Positions 1-13,900 of a stretch of DNA of 64,000 bases are shown piece by piece (the first letter of the stretch is position 1; the number at the start of each line of letters is the position of its first letter). The position numbers were made by a program, and so were the translations under genes. The notes beneath the pieces are model-generated. The model was given only the letters and a program-made list of their open reading frames with translations, was not told the DNA's origin and ran no database searches. The DNA lies in assembly GCF_001949145.1 (NCBI RefSeq), contig NW_019091368.1, positions 682,029 through 746,028 of the forward strand, in the 5' to 3' direction. This stretch comes from Acanthaster planci (Eukaryota > Echinodermata > Asteroidea > Valvatida > Acanthasteridae).

Positions 1-387
1 TAGGGAAGGTACAAAGTACTGGCTGTGACCCAACCTACAAAAAAACAATAATCACAAGTCACAAAAGCTACTTCAGTAAAAATATTTAAAACAATCTTGG
101 AAGGTGACCAAGCCGAACAAAACAGGTTGCAAATCGCTACAGCCAGTGCTTCTTACAACTAGGAACCCAAGACATTTTTATCAACACTGTGTTCGTTTTT
201 TTATTAAAAGATCATCAAACTAAATGACACATCAGAACCTAGTGCCATTTGATATTTCTAGTGCAAGCTGAAACAAAAGAAGACTCATTTTGGAAATCTG
301 GTCCCGTGTTTCCGTGAAATAACGCAGAATTGAATATGTGATTATTTCAGTAAATCAGGTGGGCAAAGGAACAAAGTGCTAACTTAC

Positions 388-3300
388 AGTTCAGCAACTT
401 CAGAGCCAAAGTTGATGGAGATGGGCGTGCCAGAGGTCTTGGAGTCAATGGGGTCACTCAGCAGGGTTCTCATGACACTGGACACACCATCCGTTCCATC
501 GATTTCACTACGCGGGGAGCCAACCGACAGGCCACTGGCCAAAGAGGAAGCAAGCTTGCTCCTGACAGTGCTGGAGGGGAGGGAGGAAAGAGGTGGGAGC
601 AACGTGAATTGGGATCATTGATTCCATCATCTTGGGTCAGTATAGACCTCTATCGTAGGGCAGCCATCTTGCTTTCTACCATTCAAAGCAATGCAACCAA
701 ACTGAGATTGGAAGGAAAAATAGTCTGTTCCCTTTATCAATATGTGAAGTTGTATTACTACTGCTATGGGTCTACAGGGAACAAGAAAAACATGGCAGCA
801 CCATAATAAAAGTCTCATAACTTAATAGTTGCTTGGCTGAACCAGGTTACCAGCTAAAATATTACGCATTCAGCATTATTACAACTGGTTCCCGTTTCAT
901 TTCTGCTTAACACATTTCAAAATGTGGTTAGTTTCAGTGGACTTGGGCCCTGTTCTAATCAGAAATGCACGCTGGTCCCTCGGGCAACAGCTTTGGGGTG
1001 ACCAGGTTATTGCACTGCCCAGGCAGATGCATGCTCACTCCAAAATGGGCTCACAAAATCAGAGACACAAGCTTTCTGTCCCGTAAAAGGGGCTTGTCAA
1101 ATTAGAACAGGGAAACTGGACTACAAAATGGAATTTCAGGTTAGGGATATAAGAGAAACACGGTACCGGGAATACGGGCGATTCACAAAAGTGCGCCTCC
1201 AAGAGTTAGCAACGCGTTGGCCAATCACAACGCGCGAAATTTGTCAACCCTTTCCAAACGCGCATTGGGTCAACAAATTTCGCGTTGAAAACTCTTGGAG
1301 GCGCACTATTGTGAAACATATATATTTTACAGTAAGAGAAGTCCACCCCAAAACAGAAAAAGCTATCACCTTTTCTCAATAAAATCATCATTCCTCATGT
1401 ACCAAACTCCTTTTTGTCAGTGCAAACATTGTAAAACATGACTCCATGATGTTGGGGGTTTCCCCTACCTGATCTGAGCCAGAATACTCTCATGGTAAAC
1501 CGGGTCCAACCCTTCACTGATGACATCTAGCTTTCCCGATACGGTGGTGGCACTGGCTGATGGGATTGGTTCATCCGCCCCAATGAACACATCGATGATG
1601 GTTTCCAGCTGGGTCACAAAGTCACCTGCAAGGTACCGACACCGGTTAAATAGTGAGAAATACTCCAAGAAGCAAAGCTGGGGGCGTTGCTTTGTCTGTG
1701 GTTGATCTGAATTTTGATGTTATCAATTGAGAAAAGAAAAATTTCAAGTGGAAATAGCTTGCATAGATCTTGGGACAGTGGCCTTTGAAATAGCTTAGCG
1801 GAAGATCCTGATTGACATTATCCACTGCATGGATGTTTGACAAGGGGTTCAGACTCCTTTTAGATCTTGGTTATGACCAAACATGGTTTGGGTGGAGGTC
1901 AGAGGTCAATTACATACATGTAGGTGGCACCAGTGACCATTTTGTTTTGTTGAATACAAAACAAATCTTTATTTTATCCAAGAATTTAATAGCATTTTTG
2001 AGATTTTGGAAGCTGAGAGGGCACAAGTTCTCTCCAAACTGGCTAGAATCGAGAAATGCTTTCACTTACGTTTTACAAAATGTGCAAAACGTGACAAGAC
2101 CTGAACGAAGTGGCATCACCATGGGCAAGCACGGTGGGGCACAAGCCCCTTCCCTCCCTGGTCTTTCCTCCCATTTGAAATTTTGAAATGAGTAAAACCT
2201 ATGAACAAGCCGCAGATCATCTGCTTTTGGTCTCCCCTCAAAAAACAAGTGCAACCCTCATGGGGCCCCTCAGACATCTCACCCTAGCTGTGCTACCCTG
2301 TCAATGATTGGCCTCTGAAAATCCAGATTTTTGGGGGGACACGTATCCTTCAATCTGGACAAATCCCAAGAAATCCTACCGCTCAGGGGAAAGCCCCAGT
2401 GCATGACTGCACTGGTACTGTCGTTTCTATTACCAAGCAAAATAAAAGCAAAAATAAATTGCAAAGAATTGTCTTACTTTGGTCGGCTAGCACCATGGTG
2501 GTCGGGTCAACAGACTCGGTCTGGTCCAGCAATAGCTGTGCCCGGCTGGGTGTCATGACAGTCTCGTCGATGGTCAGTTGGATCAATTCCAGCTGGTCTG
2601 TGGTGGTGGTGGACGTGGAGTCTTCAGCCGCCGTCCGACGCCTACGTCTGCTGACCAGGCCCCGGTCAGACACCATGTTCAGGTTGGTCAAGGCCAACGA
2701 AAAATCACCTGTTTTTCAAGAAAAAGAAAACAGGCTGTGTGGTTTCAAACTAAGTTTGGTTTCATGAAAATCCATGCTTTGTTAAAATCTGGGTGAAAGT
2801 ATTCAACTTATTCTGTTTTTCAAGGAGCAAAAGGTGGAAAATCTTAAAGACCAAAATCAAACAAAAATCATTGACTGTTTCCGAAAACTTGAGCATGGCA
2901 GACAGAAAAAGGCTTGGAAAAAGCTGTGCAACCACTCACCGGCAAATTTGGGAGTGTCGACCTGATCCGAGATATAGGCTGTGACCTCAGCTTCTGTGAA
3001 GGTCACCTTCTCAAGGACAGTGACATTGCCTTCGTAGACAGAGCAGATGTCGTTGGAATCACATACCTGTTACCAAGGGGAGAAAAATGACTTAGTCGCT
3101 GACACCGGGTACTGAAAATTAAGAAAAAATCCCTTGACATCTACTTCAGTTTTGAGATCCAAAACTTGAAACCTGAGGACAACAGAGGCCTTGGAGATTT
3201 TGCCAAGTTCCCATGTTTGCACAGACTTGAGATGCGACACCGAGGTTTGGATATGACTGACGTTAAGTTGACTCTGATTCTTCCAACTGAGCCAAACAGT

Positions 3301-6300
3301 TCTATCTAGAAGATATAGACTATGTTCAGAGCAACTGATTACCAACTGATTCCAGACAAGATGCCACAGAGAACAGTGCCATAGATATTGCTGATGGTAG
3401 TGTCTTACATCTTGTGTTTGGGTTGAGTGATGCCCAAGTTTGATGTTTGCCAGAGGGGTGGGAAGCATCACATACAATTTGTCTCAAAAAAAGAAAAGTT
3501 AGAAATAACCAAGCTTATTTTACTAGAACTCAAACTCAGCGACCTACTTTACAACTTGACCTCCAAGCTTACTGGGATTACATCTGTTTCATGCAGAAAG
3601 CATCTCCCAAGCAATGAAACTCTGTGTTTGTTTGATATTCACTGATGGACAGGGTTTGGGCCTGTCTTCCTTGACTTTCTCTTCAGTAATTTACCGGTTG
3701 CAAAAATGCAGATACACTTTTTTTATTTACTTTGTTTGACTGACAAACTGCTTTCCCTTGGCACCCTTGGAGATAAGGCAGTGAAGGAATATTTGGTCAA
3801 CCAAGCAATTTAATCGACTTCTAGAGGTTTGATCTAAAATCAACCAATCTGATCTAATTCTGAGGATCTTATAGTTTAAATTTTAAAAAGTTAGCAGAAC
3901 AATACTCTTAAAAGGTACTTTAATCTGCCATTTAAACGTTTCTGCAACCTAACGTTGCATTAACAATCAAACAACTTTCTGTCCCACGGCTGTCTGCTTG
4001 GGACCTGTTCTTGTTTCTACCTTCATGACGTAGTTACGGATGTTGGAGCCAGACAATCGAGGGGCTCCCACCGAGGTGAAGGTGGGCTCCGGTGTGGTGT
4101 CCTTGAAGGCCGCTACGCTGCCGTCCTCCTTGACCACGTGAAGCTGGTACTGCAAAGGCTCGGCAGTGGACACACAATTCTCAATGCTGAAGGTCACCTG
4201 AAGGTACAAAAAGAGAAACGACATGCCATTCAAGAGTTTTGGCTTCAGAAAAACGAGGTAAATGTACATTGGTCAACTGCATTATGCAGTTCAACCCACA
4301 ATGCCAGCATATGGTGTTCGGTCATTTCACTAGGGATAGCTTGAGGTAACTTCAAATAGCAAATTCTTCTATGGTAAAGTCAATCTTGGCCTCCAACCAA
4401 TGTGATAGGTGTGGCATAAGTGGAAACTATTGTTAAATTGCGGTAATTATATCTTGCAAAGATGAAGAATTCATGAAGTTACTGTCCCCTCCATTGTCAG
4501 CCATGATGTGGTGGGGGAGATACAAACACAGCAGAGCAGTAAAAATTTGAAAGACGGCAGACCTTGAGCGGGGCGGAATAAAAAGCCTACGGGTGACTTA
4601 TACTTCAGGTGCATGAAAATTGAAGCCAATTTCATTGCCGTCAAAATTCAGTTCGTGCTAAAATGTGTTAAACTTTGCGCATTTGCAGCAATTTGATCAG
4701 TTCAAAGTTTCGCTCGCGTACACTTTCGGGCCAAGCACAAAAACTGGCCTTTGGCGGGGAATCCCACCCTTCCAAAACCCCTCGTGGAGAACAGCATGGA
4801 GTAAAACGAAGACTTTACCTCCTCAAACTCAGTGTAGTTGTCCGGCAGGACGAAGTCACAGGATGTCGGGCCGGACAGCACGCTGATGTAGGTCTTGACG
4901 GAATTGACCTGTCCATCGATGGTGGTAGCGTTAATTCGGATGGAATAGGACGTACCCCTGCTGACCACACCTGCATACAGCAAATGATACAAGGGAAAAC
5001 AAAGTGTGCGGGATGAAAAATCAACCGTCCAACCGACCATCAATCAATCAAGTTACAGTTGCAAGCATTTATTTCATTTCGCCTTTTAGAAAACCTGTAA
5101 TTAACAAAGACTACATTTGTGTTTCAGTATTGGCCGATTTGGGGGGGGTCAAACCTGGATCCCCCCCCCCCCCACTGCCTGCATGACAGTGAATTGAGTT
5201 GACTCCAGTGTATTATGTTGTGACTTTGGGCTTAGCACGGCATGCTCGCATTTCATGCATTTCACCCTCCAAGTTTGTGTCATCCTTTCTGAAAAATCCT
5301 GGATCCGCCCTGAGTAACAGCGGGCAATTTTCATTTGTGACTTGCAGACTTGGCAGCGTCACTACCGGGCCGTTCCTAGTAGGTCTGAATTAGTTGCGTT
5401 CAAGACTTGGACTTACCGTCTTTGACCACCAGAAGAGCTGCTGACACTCCATTTCCCATCGGGAAGACAGTGGCGGGCACCAGCAAGTTGGAAGTCTCGT
5501 CAAAATCAAGGAAACCATATCCTGAAAACAAGAACCAGCCGAACCAGATTGAACAAACAAGTGGTCACATGGTGAAGTTCAGAGACTGCACCCCTATAAT
5601 TTCATCTCGAACAGCGGCCAGATCTGGGGCTAGAAAGCACGGGTGAAGCTTGTCAGCAAATTTCCGCAACAACTGGATGAAACTCAAGTGAGCGCTCATC
5701 GCACGAAATTGCATTTTGACCACAGCTGCTGAGACACTGGAGATCCGTGTTATTGAGGGATGTGAGTGTGCACCAAGCAAGTTGGAAGGAAATTTGATTT
5801 GTATGTTAACATATGTGAACGTGACCTACTGCATTGAATTTCTTTTTCAAATTGAAATTCTGGAAACGCAGGACGTCTCTCATTTCTCTGAAAGCCACAC
5901 ACAGTTATCAAGACATGTTGGTATAAGCACTGTACACCAAAGATTAGTACAACTGTTTCTTCTGAGATCAGTCAAATCAGGTAATAAATGTCTACTTGGG
6001 GGTGGGGGAAATCTCACCATAGTTGCACATTTACCTGAATCAGTGTCTGTAGTTTCCCACGTAACGTTTGCCAGATCTGTGGAGTGTCTGATGATGGCAC
6101 TCAAGAAGAACGGCCGGTTATCCTTCACTTCGCCGTTGTCCGACCTGGGCGGGATCTCAATCTGAAAGGCAGAGAACAATAGGGTATCCCCAGGGGAATG
6201 ATGGGGATTTCAATGTGACAGAAAGGGAGGGGGAAACCTTTGAATAACTGGTCCAGTAGTCAGCCTGGACTGCTGCATAGTACGTTCTATGAAAGTCCCT

Positions 6301-9300
6301 ACTCATTTGGTCAGATCTGGTATTACCACCAACAGGCTATCACAAGTCTTTCATGCGGACTGCAGCAGTATTGAAATTCTTGTGAAATGAATGATAAACA
6401 CTGACTAGATATCAGCAAAACTTTTATCACAAACGTGAACTGACAAAGTAACACTTTCAGTTACAGAAAACAACAACATCGACAGGTTTGACTAAATCCC
6501 TTAGCATGACTGCAAAAGTATGTCAAAAATGACATACACTACAAAACTCTCTTTGAACTTATTCACTACAATGGACCGCAGCCATCCATTTGCTTACTAA
6601 TTTCCATGATTTTGTAAACTTTAGCAGTTTAAAACACTGACTCAAACATCACGACTATTGCCCAAGGTCCCAGAGTAATATTCTGTTCTTTGAAGAAGAA
6701 CCCAACAACTCATGGTAACTGGTTCACTACACTGATTATATGATGGCTACCAACTCCTACCATCTTTGGCAGCATACCTTGGGCGGGTTACCGTTGACAG
6801 CAGATATGTAGACAGACGCCGTAGCTGACCGTGCCTCTTTGGATGCCACCAGGGTGAAGGTGTAGGACTTGTCAGCTTGCAGGCTCAGGGCATCAAACCT
6901 GAGATAAGCGCCATCGATGTTGGAACCGTTGTTGATGAGGGTACCGATGCTCGAGGGATCGTAGGACCAGCAGGCACTGTTGTCGTCAGTCTGTAAGGTG
7001 CAAGTCAAAAATCTTTTGGAAATATACGAAGCTATTAAGGCCTAACTGGAGGCGAATCGACCTTTACTGTCAGCAGTTAGTCATCAAAAATTGATTTGGA
7101 AGGCAACATCCAACCTATTATCAGGATCATCTACACTTACTGCTGTTGAATCATAAAAGGAGAAATTTCAAATTGAATAAAGCAACTCCAAGTTGGATTC
7201 AAACCCTACTATCATATCAACCTGTACCAGCATTCAAGCACGTAAGCCATGAAGGCTTGATGGTAGTCTTCAAGGAAAATAGAACCGGACAGTTCAGCTG
7301 ATAGAGCACTGTTACTGTGTTTAAGTGGTTACAGGTTCGAATCCTAAAACAGTGCTACTTTTCATTCAACCGGTTACTTATTAAAATTACACTCTGCGAT
7401 GACATCGTGACTTTGAAGGTATGGGCTTTGATCTTTGTATTTGCAGAGGGAATTCTGCAGGAAGTGAAGATGGTGACTGTTATATGTCAAAACTACTAAA
7501 GGACACATCACTTGTGCTCACTTGTCAGCTTGTGTATGTGGTGTGGAACGCTGATAACCCAATTTGCAACAGAATGTACACAAATCCACAAGCATCTGAG
7601 CACAACAGAACTGTAACTCCGATCCTTCAAAACCCAATGGGAAGTTTGAGGGGTTAAGGATGATACGAACCACATCCTACTACTTTGCACAGGGTTTGAT
7701 AACCGTTGAAAGTTAAATACCAGAAAAAAATAAGGATACTCCCCAGAGAAATTGCCGTGGAATCATAGCTAATGGTAAAATGTTGCCTAGTGACCGCTGA
7801 AAACAAAATGCAGTCAGAAGCCAGCTCCTAAAATCTGACCTGCACGCACAGCCACTCGTACTCCCAATCTCGTGCCTCCGCGTCGGGGTCGTAGGACAGT
7901 GACCCATCCAGCACCACCTCTCCGCTGTCCCTGCCAATGGTCAGCTCCGAGGGGCCGCGGATGACGGCCACCAAGGGAGAGGAGACTGTGGTGGCTCCAA
8001 TGGAGGCTTCCACGTAGGCCGATGGGTTGCTGGACTTGTAGACGCGCACAGTGAAGGTCAGATCCTCACCAGCTATTAGGAAAAAAGAACCGAAAAAATG
8101 TATCTGCGTCAACTCTTTCACTCCTCGGGGCGTGGCCAAGGATCTTGAGCCCAGAACATATTTTTCCATATTTTCTTTCAGCTAGCAGGTTTAGGGAAGC
8201 AAGCCCACACTGGAGACTTACTTGACAAATTCATTTTGTGTGTTGTATTGTTCAGTATTTCGGGACGGTTACATCACATTGGCGTATCTGGAAATGTAAC
8301 AATAAAATTCTCCCAGCACTGACTGTTTGGAATAACCTCTAAAAATTTTCCCATGCAGATAGCAGGCTAGCTTTAGAAAAATCAACTTGCATGAGATCTT
8401 GCAATCTTTTCTTTATGTACTTGAACGTCTTCATAATGATGGCCTTTCAAAGAGGATGCCCAGTTACATTTTGTGACATTTGGAACCTTGCCAGATGGGG
8501 TAGAACTGGACCAAACATATTGTTATAACATTTTGCTAAACTCTTCTAGAATAGATTAGAGCATTTTAAATAAACTGGTTGTGGAAATAACAAGGACACC
8601 ACTCCATTTCTATCTAATTTGGTGGAAAAAAAAATTTCTGGCAGCAGTTTTCAAAAAAAAATAAAAAACAGAAGGCACAAAACACCATGCAAATTAAGTT
8701 GTCAACATAAAAAACAAATTTAATGCGAAGTCTTGGTAATTTCCCCTCAAAAGGGAATACACAGCCCCATGCGTCACACTTTCTGATGTTTGGTGCCCAC
8801 TGACAGGTACTGTGGAATGGCCCTGGAGGTGAATTGATATTTCACACTTTTTATGACTCTCTTTAAAAATTAATCCTTGAAGCTTCCGTCAATTGCAACT
8901 TGAAATGCTACTGCAAAAACGAGACAAGATCCAGGTCAAGGAGTACCTGGCAAGGAGTAGGCTGGCACATTGAGAGACCTGGTGTACTGGGTCTTGAGGT
9001 TTAGGGCAACGTCGGTATTATTGACAGACCACTCAAACAGGGTCTCGCCTGGTGGCACACACTCTGAGTAGAACTTGACTTGCGCAGTCAGCTCAAAGCT
9101 GTAAAGGAGATAGACGGGAGGGAATACAGATTTCAGGCCAATTTTGAATATGTTGGATGGGAATTTTTCAAACCATGTTGCACAAAAGCGATTGCAGGTT
9201 GTACACGTGTGATGAAGGTTTGCAAAATCTCTTTTTTGTAAGTGAGAGAAGAGAACCTTTCCGTCAATGTTACAGCTACCGTGCCAACCTTCCTGATCCA

Positions 9301-10926
9301 AACAAATTTCATTGTACATTGATTAACTTGGTGACCAAAATTGAAAGCTGTTACTGCGTTGGCGCCACGCGTGTGGGCAGGCGGCATAAGCACCAAACGT
9401 ACCTCCAAATAGGATGTTCAGACTTGCCAAGTGTGTGCCTCAAGTTCTAAGGACATGTGCGTGGGTGTAGCGCCACGCAAACAATGGGTCTCCTTGGATG
9501 AGTCGAGAACCATAACTATACTGCCTGAAACTTTGGCCTGTGATTTTTCCCCCAACTGAGTCAGTGTACAATTTAAGCAAGAGAATGTTGCTTGCCGTGA
9601 AAAGCCCAACAAATAATACTTTCATCTGCTACATTACTTTAAAATTCTACTTAGCAAATTCAAATATACAAGACGGCTTATTTAAGAACAACAAGAAAGA
9701 CAAATACCTTTCATTTCAGCAAACCATATCAAAGGTAAAGATTTAATAAGTACGACAAACAGAAAGTCAATAACAATCTGGAAAACAAAGTCAAGAAAAA
9801 ACACAAACAAACACAGATCAGGTAAACAGATAGACGAAAATTCAGGTATATGCCCTATAAAAGAAGTCTGTAAACTACACGTTTGCGCTAATTGCGTGCA
9901 GTATGAATATTTTTGTCTGTCATTTTACTCTTACCTGTTGGACACACGGACTGAGGTGAGGTCCACCCCACTGGACAGGATCTTGACCTCTGGGGCAGCG
10001 ATGCCCGTGCGGTGGACAGTCAGTGAGGCCACGTCCCAGCCGCCCAGGAAGTTGGTGACGTTGACAGTGAAGACGTAATCGGTGTCAGCGTCCATCAGGT
10101 CACCGTCCAGTGCAAGTGAAGGAGATGGACTGTTGGCTGTGGGAGGCAGGGGAGTTAGGAGAATGAGGGGATGTCAGTAGTTGGCTGGATTGTGAGATGT
10201 CACCATAACATAACATTCTAATGATAGAACATGAGTATTTTAAAAATTGATGTTTTGCTTTTTGGCACAGAAAATCACATATGTACATGTAGGTACATTT
10301 CATACTTGGATATTTTTTCAACAAAAGTTAGAATGTCATCAAGTCAATTTCAAGTCAAGTCCCAAGTAATATTCTTTTAAATCTAGAGACAAGTCCTTTG
10401 TTTGGAAGTCAAGTTTCAAGCTGAATAAATTGTTACTTGAGTCTGACTCTATCCAGTTCGATTCGGTAATTACAGTCAATAACTCTCACCACTGGTTTCC
10501 TGTACATTGGAGGATTTGGGAAGAATGCAAAGGGTGCCTGGCAAGGACAGCCTAGGAGTTGAGGGTAAGTTCCACAAGAGTTGAATTTGACGGATGACAA
10601 AACCCCAGCCTACCGCAAAGAACTGGAGAGATAGCTGGCCAATTACTCACTGTTGATGTCATTCAGAGCGTTGTCTAAGGACGTCGTGCTCCCGGTACTC
10701 TCCACCTCCCAGTAGTAAGACATGGCACGCCCACCGCTACCCGTAGACCGCCGGGCATCAATCCGGATGTTCCCACAGCTTGGCAGCTTGGGGGGACCAG
10801 TCACTACCGCCTCGGGCTGGACAGGATTATTTGGAGGCTGGGCGTAGTAGGACTTGGACTCCACGGCATAGGAAAAGTCTTGGCGGAAGGCCTTCAGGGC
10901 TTCAGGCTTGACAATCAACGGGGAGC
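388..10926 (-). CDS. REJ-module exons of the REJ/polycystin-1-like gene
   Basis: Thirteen exons from 10926-10651 to 570-388, residues about 1768-2545. The REJ region is built from serial beta-sandwich units. Visible landmarks are GPPKLPSCGN, MSYYWEVEST, FTVNVTNFLGGW, SFELTAQVKF with FEWSVNN, AGEDLTFTVRVY, SLSYDPDAEARDWEYEWLC, NPPKIEIPP, NVTWETTD, SYSIRINATT, VTFSIENC, QYQLHVV, then the helical SLALTNLNMVSDRG and FVTQLETIIDVF. The last part (exons 2708-388) is rich in helices and RRRRR/STTTT linkers, as expected between REJ and a GAIN domain. Several N-x-T/S sequons are present (NVT, NAT, NYT). The final exon ends GSEVAEL with a GTAAG donor at 387, so the coding sequence continues to the left of the window. 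Confidence 0.85.
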
Positions 10927-13900
10927 CTGGATTTGTGGAAACACACCAACAGTATAAGTTTGGCTCAAACTTGGGGATATAATGCAGACATGAATATAAT
11001 TGGGCCCTTGTGAAATGCAAACCACTTTTATGAGTATGCTTGGTAACACTTTGGAAAAGTGAACATAATATGTACAGATTGTCTCATATCCGTGGAGCAA
11101 GGGAAATCATATACACAGGTGCAACAAATGACTTCTATTTAGCCATGTGCCAACTGGACTTTCTTTTCAGCATGGAAACTTGTCGCATATCCCTGTTAAC
11201 ATATTTTGTGTAGAATTTCCATACATCACCACTTGTATGGTGGAACAAGGCCAGTATATTTCTGGGTATGTTGGAAATTGGGGACTGGTTTCTTGTACGG
11301 ACAAGGTACCTAGGTATCCTTAATATTAATGAAAATTTTTTCCCAAATCAAACAATACCGATTGATGTTGCCACGACAACACCATGCCAACTCATTCCAT
11401 TCGGAAGTTCCTGCTCGCTGGCAAAACTAGTTTTCAGTGGCACAAATCTCTGTCATTTTGCTCAAAATTTCAATTAAATCTGCAATAATATTAAGTAAGT
11501 GACTTACTGAAAAGAAATACCACAAAAGGAATGCTTTAGACAAACAGTAACAGCACTCCAACTTATTCAACTCCTCCAATTTTCTACATCCGGTCTGCTA
11601 AACAGCAAAGACTATATGCCACAAGCACATTTCTATAGTCAAGTGCACATGCACTTTCAAGACAGTTTAACTCGAACAATTGACAGAAAACAAAGTTTCA
11701 CATGGGAAAAAAATGCAAAAGAGGTCCAACATTTGACGTTTGGTGGCACCTAGGTTTGACAAAGTTCTCACCAATTTCCACCAGGTTGCTGCCTCTGCCA
11801 ATCAGGATCAGCATGGCAGTCGGATAGAGCCACAGGCAGAGGGCGCCCTGCCCCAGCGACTGGGTGGACGTGAAGATCTGCTTGCACGAGCGCAGATTCT
11901 CGTAGTCCACCGGCATGTCAAAGGTCACTAGCAGGCTCGCCCCTATTAGAGTGTCAGTCAGAAATAGAAAGAGTCAGGAAGGAGGGAGGGTTAATAAGAA
12001 ACAGATTCCCCAAAACATAATCATCTACATATGCTACATGATGGGATAAATGTTCTCAAGGCACTATGAAACAAACCAATCGGAACCTTATTTCATGGAG
12101 CTGGTGGGCAAACAATACTGGTAAGCTAATTGATGTGCTAAGGCAAAATCAGCAGAGAGACAGTCATGAGATACATACAGGGTATTACATTTTGACTGGT
12201 ACCCCGCTTTTGCGAAGAAAATACTTATCATGCTTGGCAGATTTCTCTGCTTTGTAGCAGCTTCATGAGACTGACCCCAGTTGCTATCTTACAAATATCG
12301 GTCAGGAGTTGGGAAATCATTATGCGGGGGCTGAGGAAAGATGTAAGTCACCGGCTTAGATTATTCAAGGGACTTGATATTCCTTGAGTGTTAAATTACG
12401 GTCAGTTTCCTACAAAGCGGGTGTTTGAGAATTCAGCAAGGTTCCTAGTCAAACTGCCTGAGGTGTTCTTAAAATCCAAGATTTGAATGAAACTCAGAAG
12501 AGTTTCCTGTGGTAACTTTCTCCCCCTCCTTAGATGTAAGAAAACTGTCTGACATATCTTTTTTGTTTGGGAAATCTCATTAAATATGGGACTTTTTAAA
12601 CACATTGTACATTTTCTATACTTTTCACCAAAAAATGATGGCAACATTGCTGTGAGGCTTCTACCATGAACGACATCACACTCTTGCCCTAGTTAAAGAG
12701 GAGACAAAGGAGCATTCAAAAGAACGACATTGAAAAATTAAACTACATGGACCCTTTATTGACTCACCCGTGTCTGAAAATTGGATCCTCTCAAGTGTTG
12801 GTGCCTGGAAGTATGCGTAGCCATTGACGCTGTATTCACCAAGAGCCGTTGCCCCACCATTAACCGATGGAACAACCACTCCGTAGCCCGAATTGTAAGG
12901 CATTCCGAGAAGGAAAGACATAGTTTCATCTGACTCAAAGGTGCCAAACGACCTCAAGAAACCTAAACAGGTAAAACAGAAACAAAGATATCTGGATCAA
13001 TTTTACACATAATTTGGGTGATAATCTAGAGGCAGAAAATCAGACGAACCTTTTATTTTATTCATGAATACCAAAGACAGTTAAGCCACTCCTATTGGTC
13101 AAGAGCCTGTCACGTGGCTACTCTCAAATGATTTATAAAGTATTTACTGGCCGTGTGAATCACCTCAAGCCGTATGCGCCATGCATGTGCTAATATCCAT
13201 ATAAGGAGATTGTTTATAACTGCTCATAAGGGGAACATACCATAACATGCCTTGGGGGTGTTTGGAAAAAAGAAATATAACTCTTGAACAAAATCACTGT
13301 AAACTTATAACTTTTAAAACTTGTTTTAATTTTGTGACTCAAAAGGTATTCGTAAATGTAAACAAATATTTATTGGCTAGTCTTACTAAAAAAAGACCAA
13401 ACAGTCTAAAAGACCAGCTCAGGAAAGTGGACTCTGACACGTCCCTCTTCTTTGGCTTGGGCATTGTCAGTGTCCATTCGCCTGGTCCCGTCTAACACTT
13501 ACAACCAGCCAAACACATGAGTAGGGTTTGAAAAAAAAAGAATTTGTCAAACTCTAAAAATACCCAAAGGCTGGTATGCATACCATTATCCAAAAGCACT
13601 GTGAGCGTCGGTATAACGTTCCACTCTTCTGAATAGGCCCTCAAGGAGGCCAAGCCTCCAGTTGCCACAGTAACGGTGATTTCCACAGTCTCAAGGGACC
13701 GATTAACAGTAAAAGTTGTTGGCGATATTTCCACAACTTCAACATCTGCAACAGGAAACAACAGCATTGATTCTTTCATCCACATTTAAAAGCGTGGTGC
13801 ACCACTCATGAATTGGATTACCCATATGAGCAGCCTGTACAGTAAGACAATTGTAATTGGTTAATTGACACTGAATCTGATTAACCAACCTTTCACACCA

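Noticed and set aside
4675-5043. 113-residue frames on both strands
   Set aside because: Only 4819-4970 on the minus strand is an exon of the REJ-like gene; the rest is intron or antisense shadow.
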